Source: Bacteroidales bacterium (GTDB lineage Bacteria > Bacteroidota > Bacteroidia > Bacteroidales > S143-33). From it: 6,953 nt of DNA. The position numbers were made by a program, and so were the translations under genes. Positions 1-5,130 of the stretch are shown in pieces. The notes below the pieces were generated by a model. That model was given only the letters and a program-made list of their open reading frames with translations. It was not told the DNA's origin and searched no databases. The DNA lies in the NCBI GenBank assembly GCA_027083655.1, contig JALWNS010000119.1:1-6953 (forward strand). Direction: 5' to 3'. The first letter of the stretch is position 1. Every line of letters starts with the position of its first letter.

Positions 1-274
1 CAAATTTCATTAGTTTTTTACCAATGCCTGAATGACGGTAATCATAATCCACTGCTACCTGCCGGATTTTAATCGTTTGTTTATCAATTGGTTTGAGCAG
101 TGTCGTGCCAATGACTTTACCATTATAAAGAGCTACAATATGAAAGCAAGGTTTATCTTGTTCGAGTGCTTTTGGGGTGAATTTCATACCCAGGGGCTGG
201 CGTAATGTTTCTTCCCGTAATTTAACGCTTTGCCAGTAAACAGGTGTATTGTACTGGATTATTTTTATTTCCAT
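1..274 (-). CDS. GNAT family N-acetyltransferase, N-terminal part (runs off left edge)
   Basis: This is an open frame from an ATG at 272-274 that reads leftward without a stop to the window edge, giving 91 residues. It looks like a GNAT acyltransferase, which moves an acetyl group from acetyl-CoA to an amine. The visible part contains the predicted beta4 strand (RQVAVDYDY, residues 71-79) followed by the acetyl-CoA pyrophosphate-binding loop of motif A, R80-H-S-G-I-G-K86, matching the family Q/R-x-x-G-x-G/A pattern. The early LREETLRQPLG segment (residues 19-29) resembles a GNAT subgroup common in Bacteroidota, by memory only. The C-terminal half, including motif B, is outside the window, so the substrate cannot be inferred. 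It is divergent from folC, with 53 bases between the start codons. The start is supported by fold completeness and the absence of an earlier in-frame ATG in the short intergenic region. Confidence 0.85.
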   Translation of the reverse strand, partial: MEIKIIQYNTPVYWQSVKLREETLRQPLGMKFTPKALEQDKPCFHIVALYNGKVIGTTLLKPIDKQTIKIRQVAVDYDYRHSGIGKKLMKF

Positions 275-327
275 TCTGTGATTAAGTTTACGTAGATTTG
301 CTAAATTTACTCAAAAAAAAGAAATAA
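275..327. promoter_or_regulatory. Divergent promoter region between the GNAT gene and folC
   Basis: This 53-base, AT-rich gap must hold the start signals for both divergent genes. On the plus strand, TAGATTTG at 293-300 matches every defined base of the Bacteroidota -7 element TAnnTTTG and sits 27 bases before the folC ATG. No clear TTTG -33 box lies 19-21 bases further upstream, which weakens the call. On the minus strand, TAAATTTA at 309-302 matches five of the six defined -7 bases, 27 bases before the GNAT ATG, again without a good -33 partner. Upstream of folC the leader is A-rich (311-327) and has no Shine-Dalgarno sequence, as is usual in this phylum. The two elements nearly abut, so transcription of the two genes could interfere. 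Confidence 0.4.
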
Positions 328-1644
328 ATGAATTATCAACAAACCCTGGAGTATTTGTATAGCCAATTGCCAATGTATCAGCGTATAGGTGCTGCGGCTT
401 ATAAGAAAGATTTATCACGCACACTTGAATTGGACAAATATTTTGGTCATCCACATAAACGTTTCAAGTCTATTCATATTGCGGGCACGAATGGCAAAGG
501 ATCTGTAGCCCATTCTTTAGCTTCTATCCTGCAGGAGGCAGGCTACCGTGTGGGGCTATATACTTCTCCCCATTACCTTGATTTCAGGGAGCGTATCCGT
601 ATAAATGGGCAAATGGTTAGCCAGGATTATGTTGTATCTTTTGTTGGGGAAAACAAGCCTTATTTCGAGCGTGTCAAGCCTTCATTTTTTGAGATGACTG
701 TGGCAATGGCATTTAAATATTTCGCAGACGAACAAGTCGATATTGCTGTAGTTGAAGTTGGTATGGGAGGCAGGCTTGATTCGACGAATATTATTACACC
801 CCTGGTCTCTGTAATTACTAATATTGGTTATGATCACATGCAGTTTCTGGGTAATACGCTGGCGGATATTGCGCGTGAAAAGGCCGGGATAATAAAACCT
901 TACGTTCCAGTTGTTATAGGCTCTATGCCAGCAGGTGTGCAGAATGTTTTTCTGGAGGTTGCAGCCCAGAAAGATGCACCTATTTATTTAGCAGCTAATA
1001 ACTACTCTGTCGAAAATGCCTATATGACAAGCAATGGCAAACTGGCATTCTCAGTCTATCATCGTGGCGAAATTTATTACAAAGATTTAAAGTTTGGTCT
1101 AGTTGGCCAGTATCAAAAAATGAATATTCCGGTTATACTTCAAACAATTGATGTTCTCAGGCAATCTCCTTATTTTGAAGTGGATGACAGGGCTTTGTCG
1201 CAAGGACTGGAAAAGGTTGTTGACAATACAGGTATTATGGGCAGATGGCAAATAATTTCCCATATGCCCTTGATTGTATGTGATGCCGGGCACAACCAGG
1301 ATGGCATAAGGCAGGTAGTTAACCAGATTAATTTTCAAAGCTTTGATAGTCTGTATTTTATTTTTGGTGCTGTCAATGACAAGGATTTGAGTTCTATTTT
1401 GCGACTTTTGCCACGGGATGCTAAGTATTATTTTGTCCGTTCATCTGTGGACCGTTCTTTACCTGCGCAGAAGCTCAGGGAACAGGCTCTTGTTTATGGC
1501 CTCCAGGGCAAGGCTTATGATAGCGTCTCGGAAGCAATAGACCAGGCATTGCAGAAGGCCAAAGATAATGATATGATATTCATAGGAGGAAGTACATTCG
1601 TTGTAGCCGATGCTCTTAAGTATTTTAATGAAAAGGGTTTTTAA
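328..1644 (+). CDS. folC: Bifunctional dihydrofolate synthase / folylpolyglutamate synthase
   Basis: FolC is a cytoplasmic Mur-ligase-family enzyme. It joins L-glutamate to dihydropteroate to make dihydrofolate, then adds further glutamates to reduced folates, using ATP through an acyl-phosphate intermediate. The 438-residue length is normal for the family. Visible motifs are the ATP P-loop GTNGKGS (53-59), the following LYTSPH (77-82) with ERIRING (88-94), VEVGMGGRLDSTN (142-154) containing the metal-binding glutamate E143, the metal-site histidine in IGYDH (H170), EKAGIIK (184-190) whose K185 is the expected carbamylated lysine, GRW (305-307) and DAGHN (319-323) opening the C-terminal glutamate-binding domain, and GSTFVVADAL near the end. 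The start is secure because the opening YSQLPMYQRIGAAAYK block is typical of Bacteroidota FolC and reaches the N-terminus. Whether both activities are present cannot be decided by eye; bifunctional enzymes are usual in bacteria with a single copy. Confidence 0.95.
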   Translation: MNYQQTLEYLYSQLPMYQRIGAAAYKKDLSRTLELDKYFGHPHKRFKSIHIAGTNGKGSVAHSLASILQEAGYRVGLYTSPHYLDFRERIRINGQMVSQDYVVSFVGENKPYFERVKPSFFEMTVAMAFKYFADEQVDIAVVEVGMGGRLDSTNIITPLVSVITNIGYDHMQFLGNTLADIAREKAGIIKPYVPVVIGSMPAGVQNVFLEVAAQKDAPIYLAANNYSVENAYMTSNGKLAFSVYHRGEIYYKDLKFGLVGQYQKMNIPVILQTIDVLRQSPYFEVDDRALSQGLEKVVDNTGIMGRWQIISHMPLIVCDAGHNQDGIRQVVNQINFQSFDSLYFIFGAVNDKDLSSILRLLPRDAKYYFVRSSVDRSLPAQKLREQALVYGLQGKAYDSVSEAIDQALQKAKDNDMIFIGGSTFVVADALKYFNEKGF

Positions 1645-1650
1645 TGTTGT

Positions 1651-1681
1651 AAAAAATAAGACAAATTAGTCTTTTATTTTT
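1651..1681 (+). terminator. Weak AT-rich hairpin after folC
   Basis: Seven bases after the folC stop, AAGAC (1658-1662) can pair with GTCTT (1669-1673) around a six-base loop. Further A/T pairing with mismatches is possible outside this core, and a T-rich run continues to 1681. The core stem is only five base pairs with two G-C pairs, so termination would be inefficient at best and some folC transcripts may continue into mrp. Its T-run also contributes the candidate -33 box of the next promoter. Confidence 0.25.
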
Positions 1682-1710
1682 GGGATAAATTTATAAATCA
1701 ATTAAATTCG
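1679..1710 (+). promoter_or_regulatory. Candidate Bacteroidota-type promoter of mrp
   Basis: TTTG at 1679-1682 is followed after a 20-base spacer by TAAATTCG at 1703-1710. This fits the Bacteroidota primary sigma factor pattern, a TTTG -33 box and a TAnnTTTG -7 box about 20 bases apart, with one mismatch among the six defined -7 bases. The predicted transcript start near 1716 would give a leader of about 24 bases. That leader is A-rich (CATAAAAACTAAGAAA just before the ATG) and has no Shine-Dalgarno sequence. An alternative -7 element, TAAATTTA at 1686-1693, has no TTTG at the right distance. Confidence 0.45.
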
Positions 1711-1739
1711 CCACATCAAAACTCATAAAAACTAAGAAA

Positions 1740-2843
1740 ATGTCAAGTTTGAGAGAAGAAATATTAGAGAAACTCCAAGCTATCAAAGTTCCAGAGAGTG
1801 ATAAAACAATTGCAGATTTGGTAAAGGATCTGCGCATAGCAGACAAGGATATTCTTGTAGAGATGGAGCTTGACCGTAAAACTGCTGTTTTACGCCGTTC
1901 TATAGAGAGAGCCACACGCCAGGTATTGGAAGCTTACCGTGCACAAGGGTATAAGGTTATGCTCAATATCACAGAGGAGAAGCTCGAATTCCAGAAAGTT
2001 AATATACAAGCTCCTCCTGAGCGGCCCTTAAAGGAGGTTAAAAATATTATAGCAGTAGCTTCAGGTAAAGGTGGTGTTGGCAAGTCGACGGTTTCGGCTA
2101 ACCTTGCCGTTGCTTTGGCTTCTACAGGAGCTAAGGTTGGCCTTTTGGATGCTGACCTTTATGGTCCATCTATCCCTACGATGTTTGGCCTGGAAAATGA
2201 GAAACCTTTTGTACAAAAGATAAATGGAAAAGATTATATTCTTCCTATTGAGAAGTATGGGGTACAGGTTATTTCGATAGGCTTTTTTATCCGTCCAGAA
2301 GATGCCGTAATTTGGCGTGGTGCTATGGCAACGAATGCTATCAAACAGCTATTGACAGATGTTCATTGGGGAGAGCTAGACTACTTTATCATTGACCTGC
2401 CTCCTGGAACTGGTGATATACCATTGACCCTCGTCCAGACGATTCCTTTGACTGGTAGTGTGATAGTTACTACACCACAGAAAGTAGCTATTGCTGATGT
2501 TGTTAAAGCAATTAGCATGTTCAAGACTGATAAGATTAACGTTCCTGTACTAGGGTTAATTGAAAACATGGCATGGTTCACACCTGCGGAATGTCCTGAT
2601 AAGAAATATTATATCTTTGGTCAAGGGGGTGCAGACAAGCTTTCACGTGAATATAATATCCCTATTCTTGGCCGTGTTCCAATGATTATGAGTATTGTGG
2701 AAGATAGCGATAGTGGAAAACCAACAGTTTTGAAAGAAGACAGTCCATATAACAATTATTTCCGTGAGATAGCCGCAAAGCTTGTTGAGGAAGTTGATAA
2801 ACGAAACAAAAACCTTCCACCTACAGAGATTTTGCGTATTTAA
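1740..2843 (+). CDS. mrp: Mrp/ApbC-family iron-sulfur cluster carrier ATPase
   Basis: This family of cytoplasmic P-loop ATPases (Mrp, ApbC, NBP35-like) binds and transfers Fe-S clusters to apoproteins. The 367-residue protein has an N-terminal MIP18/DUF59-like region (about 4-85), a short linker, and a ParA/MinD-type ATPase domain from about residue 100. Visible motifs are the deviant Walker A ASGKGGVGKST (107-117) with signature lysine K110, LLDADLYGPSIPTMFG (135-150), the WRGAM block (192-196), the switch/Walker B segment DLPPGTGD (219-226) and TTPQKVAIADV (244-254). The family CxxC that follows IENM is altered here: after IENMAWF the sequence is TPAEC, so only C285 remains and proline occupies the first cysteine position. 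The N-terminal domain is divergent and has no cysteine. The ATG follows an A-rich leader and begins the domain where expected. It has its own likely promoter, lies downstream of folC, and ends at a strong terminator. Confidence 0.93.
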   Translation: MSSLREEILEKLQAIKVPESDKTIADLVKDLRIADKDILVEMELDRKTAVLRRSIERATRQVLEAYRAQGYKVMLNITEEKLEFQKVNIQAPPERPLKEVKNIIAVASGKGGVGKSTVSANLAVALASTGAKVGLLDADLYGPSIPTMFGLENEKPFVQKINGKDYILPIEKYGVQVISIGFFIRPEDAVIWRGAMATNAIKQLLTDVHWGELDYFIIDLPPGTGDIPLTLVQTIPLTGSVIVTTPQKVAIADVVKAISMFKTDKINVPVLGLIENMAWFTPAECPDKKYYIFGQGGADKLSREYNIPILGRVPMIMSIVEDSDSGKPTVLKEDSPYNNYFREIAAKLVEEVDKRNKNLPPTEILRI

Positions 2844-2851
2844 AAGTTCCC

Positions 2852-2884
2852 AAAAGAGGCTGTCTGAGAAGGCAGCCTCTTTTT
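2852..2884. terminator. Strong bidirectional rho-independent terminator
   Basis: AAAAGAGGCTGTC (2852-2864) pairs with GGCAGCCTCTTTT (2871-2883) over 13 base pairs, with one G-T wobble and a six-base loop, TGAGAA. It starts nine bases after the mrp stop codon and is followed by T residues on the plus strand. Read on the minus strand the stem ends in TTTT after CAGCCTC, so it can also end the cluster that stops at 2958, 74 bases away. The hairpin sits between two convergent genes, which fits a shared terminator. Confidence 0.85.
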
Positions 2885-2957
2885 AGTATTAAACTTGGCT
2901 AAAACAATAATACCTTTGCCGTAAACAATTTTTTGTACCCTCTAGTACTGGAATATT

Positions 2958-3695
2958 TCATTTGAGCAAATTGATTGTGCGTTCGCTAAAGCAGTTACTT
3001 TTGTCCCCTCCAACTATTATTTTGCCCTCCAGTAGCCCGTATAAATGTTTGATGTGCTTGTCCCTGGCTATTGTGTCTTGTCCATCGATGATTGCCCCGT
3101 CGATGAGAAAAATTACCCTGTCCTGATAAATGATAAAGTCTTCGACCCCGCCGCGGTGTTTTAAGTCGAAATTTAGCATATTATCCAGCGAAAATATGCC
3201 TTTCTTGCAGGCGAAGAAAAGCCTGTTATCCTGGTAAATCATTTCCCTGATACTATCACAAATGCAGTTAAGGTCAATAGTCTGGTCAATAATGCCTAGC
3301 CCTATACTTATCTTCATTAGCTTGTTCTGGTAGCTATCGTATATCCATGCATATTGCGATCCTTCGAGGGCTACCTGTGTGGGGCGGATAATGCCTAGAT
3401 TTACCAGGTTTAGCGATTTTATCTTGGTTAATTTGTTGTCCAGTACTATGAGTGTCTGGTCTGTTAACACAGTATTTACCATGCAGTTGAATGAATAAAT
3501 GTCTTGCACAGAACTCACAATCAAATCATCATAATTGAACGATGTTTTTGTTTGGGTGTAATTAAGCCAGAGGGATTGGCCCTTTATGCTAAGAATACCC
3601 CTGCCACAGGCCTGGCACATCTGTGCATGCCACCTCTGCGCAATGGCAGGTAGTGTCATCATTAAAAGGAAAAGGGGAAAAATAATTTTTTTCAT
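2958..3695 (-). CDS. Secreted cysteine-rich protein of unknown function with propeller-like repeats
   Basis: I cannot assign a function. The 245-residue product starts with a clear Sec signal peptide: MKK, a hydrophobic core (residues 4-16) and probable cleavage after AIA (17-19). No lipobox cysteine is present, so it should be periplasmic or cell-surface rather than a lipoprotein. The mature part is a run of short beta-strand-like segments of the propeller kind, for example LIVLDNKL (82-89), QYAWIYDSYQNKLMKIS (114-130), DNRLFFACKKGIFSLD (156-171) and LLEGKIIVGG (221-230). About 225 residues would fit four or five blades. By memory it resembles small Bacteroidota exported propeller proteins with a similar LDN-L motif. 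It has seven mature cysteines, including a C27-Q-A-C30 motif eight residues after the predicted cleavage site. There is no T9SS sorting domain. Its ATG overlaps the dacB stop by four bases, so it is co-translated with dacB and is the last gene of the cluster. Confidence 0.8.
   Translation of the reverse strand: MKKIIFPLFLLMMTLPAIAQRWHAQMCQACGRGILSIKGQSLWLNYTQTKTSFNYDDLIVSSVQDIYSFNCMVNTVLTDQTLIVLDNKLTKIKSLNLVNLGIIRPTQVALEGSQYAWIYDSYQNKLMKISIGLGIIDQTIDLNCICDSIREMIYQDNRLFFACKKGIFSLDNMLNFDLKHRGGVEDFIIYQDRVIFLIDGAIIDGQDTIARDKHIKHLYGLLEGKIIVGGDKSNCFSERTINLLK
3692..3695 (-). other. ATGA stop-start overlap between dacB and the 245-residue gene
   Basis: On the minus strand the dacB stop codon TGA and the downstream ATG share bases as ATGA. 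No Shine-Dalgarno sequence precedes the downstream start. This arrangement usually means translational coupling, so production of the small secreted protein should track that of the carboxypeptidase. Confidence 0.8.
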
Positions 3696-5128
3696 TGGCT
3701 AAGTATTTGGTTAAGTAATGTTTCGATATCATGGCGGGCTCTGCTTTGACTGCAACGGAAGTTGTTGGTTATGACCACGACGAGCAGAACCCTATTGTCA
3801 GGCGTAAAATAATAACCTGCATAGTTGCGAACATGTCTCATTGATCCGCTCTTGCCATGAAAACGGTTTTCCAGTACAGTGCCTCTGCCAAAGTATTTGA
3901 GTGTGCCGTTAAGACCTGCTACTGGTAGTGTACTGACAAATTCCTGGTAATAAGGGCCATGGTAAATCTGCTCCAGGACTGAGGATAGTCCTTTGACTGT
4001 GAGATTATTATAACGGCTCAGGCCACTACCGTCATATAATTCAAAGTCCAGTGTATCGATGCCCATGTTACTAAGACATTGATAAAGTGCAGAGACACCA
4101 GCCTGTGTGGATACAGTATCTTTGTACTTGTTAGCCAGATGCAAAAGCATCATTTCTGCATACAGGTTAATGCTTTTCTCATTGGTTCTGGCGATAATAT
4201 CAGATAGAGGGGGTGAATAATGCCGTAGCAGGATAGTCATATTATTGGCTTCATAGACAGTTGTGCCAGGGTCATATATGCTCATAGGCTCGCCGTTAAC
4301 TATAATATTTTTAGCAGTGAGCCTTTTTTTTAGTTCCTGTGCAAGTAGCAGGGCAGGGTCTGGAATGGAGCCTTTGACTGTGAAACGGCTACGGTATGCA
4401 GGCAACCGTCCTATGACCTTGCGTTCGAAGGTGAAAGGAGCGCCAATGATGTAGCTTTGGTCTGACCGTATTCGTGCGCTATGTACATAAGAACGGATAA
4501 CAAGTCCTGGTATTTGTGGTTCGATACCAGTAATTTGTGCTTTTGACCCAGGGCGGCCTGTTCGAAAGATAATTTTGTATGTGTTATCGTAGATACACAA
4601 CCCAGACGGTGCCGCCCCATAATAATTCCCCAGATCTTCCCATGTCCATTTGTGTGGCACAGGGTCAGGTCCAAAGATCGTAGCATCAGCGATAATATTA
4701 CCTGTTATTGTCTTTATGCCTGCTGAGGCGATAGCATTGGCCAGTTGGTCTATGATGAGCGTATCATCAAAAAGCCTAGATCCTAACGTAGGGTCGCCAT
4801 GTCCCTTTATTACAATATTCCCGTAGAGAACATTGTCTTTTATTTGACCTGTGTAAAAAAGGTCTGTAGCAAACCTATGGTTAGGCCCAAATGTTGCCAA
4901 TGCGCAATATGTAGTAAGTAGTTTCTGTATTGATGCTGGAATAAGGTATGTGTTTATGTTATAGGATATTATCAAAGAATCATTTGCCAGGTCCTTGACT
5001 AATAAACCAAAGTTGGCGTTGCGGTATTGCGGCAGGGAGAGAAAGTATTGTAGAGCCTTACTGGGTATTTGGGCTAATGAAAGTACTTGCCAGAGGCTAA
5101 ACATTAGCAAGATAGCAAATCGTTTCAT
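3692..5128 (-). CDS. dacB: D-alanyl-D-alanine carboxypeptidase / endopeptidase, PBP4 type (peptidase S13)
   Basis: This family of periplasmic penicillin-binding proteins removes the terminal D-alanine of peptidoglycan stem peptides and can cut D-Ala-mDAP crosslinks. The 478-residue protein has a signal peptide (hydrophobic residues 5-19, probable cleavage after SLA at 17-19). Its catalytic motifs are S66-I-Q-K69 (SxxK, nucleophile and general base), S319-I-N321 (SxN) followed by LYAEMM, and K426-S-G428 in place of the commoner KTG. Other S13 landmarks are GHGDPTLGSRLF (109-120), DGSGLSRYN (366-374) and LPVAGLNGTL (401-410). The long segment between SxxK and SxN is the large insert typical of PBP4 enzymes, so the length is normal and the enzyme looks intact. 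The ATG is only two bases from the stop of the upstream porZ-like gene and no Shine-Dalgarno is present, so coupled translation is likely. The gene symbol follows the E. coli homologue; orthology is by family only. Confidence 0.93.
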   Translation of the reverse strand: MKRFAILLMFSLWQVLSLAQIPSKALQYFLSLPQYRNANFGLLVKDLANDSLIISYNINTYLIPASIQKLLTTYCALATFGPNHRFATDLFYTGQIKDNVLYGNIVIKGHGDPTLGSRLFDDTLIIDQLANAIASAGIKTITGNIIADATIFGPDPVPHKWTWEDLGNYYGAAPSGLCIYDNTYKIIFRTGRPGSKAQITGIEPQIPGLVIRSYVHSARIRSDQSYIIGAPFTFERKVIGRLPAYRSRFTVKGSIPDPALLLAQELKKRLTAKNIIVNGEPMSIYDPGTTVYEANNMTILLRHYSPPLSDIIARTNEKSINLYAEMMLLHLANKYKDTVSTQAGVSALYQCLSNMGIDTLDFELYDGSGLSRYNNLTVKGLSSVLEQIYHGPYYQEFVSTLPVAGLNGTLKYFGRGTVLENRFHGKSGSMRHVRNYAGYYFTPDNRVLLVVVITNNFRCSQSRARHDIETLLNQILSQ

Positions 5129-5130
5129 GG

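Noticed and set aside
1099..1338. Open frame of 79 codons antisense to folC
   Set aside because: It is antisense to a conserved part of folC, with no recognisable motif or promoter.
1691..1915. Open frame of 74 codons antisense to the mrp start
   Set aside because: Its serine-rich product is the reverse reading of the mrp N-terminus and shows no family features.
2381..2581. Open frame of 66 codons antisense to mrp
   Set aside because: It covers the conserved DLPPGTGD to IENM region of mrp, so its openness is explained by codon constraint on the real gene.
2936..2949. GTAC-CCTCTA-GTAC pair near the end of the minus-strand cluster as a possible second terminator
   Set aside because: Only four base pairs can form and no T-run follows on the minus strand.
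4263..4454. Plus-strand 63-codon frame with a signal-peptide-like hydrophobic stretch (FLAVSLFFSSCASS), looking like a lipoprotein start
   Set aside because: It is antisense to the middle of dacB, ends abruptly after 63 codons and has no promoter or leader. The hydrophobic run mirrors the KKRL/AQEL-coding stretch of dacB.
4411..4686. Open frame of 91 codons on the minus strand within dacB
   Set aside because: It lies on the same strand in another frame inside an intact S13 gene whose motifs run on both sides; its product shows no domain and it has no start signal.
3700..5128. KSG instead of KTG and SIN instead of SDN/SNN in the PBP4 active site as a sign of an inactive enzyme
   Set aside because: Both still satisfy the SxN and K-S/T-G family patterns, and KSG is acceptable in penicillin-binding proteins. 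SxxK is intact, so activity is expected.
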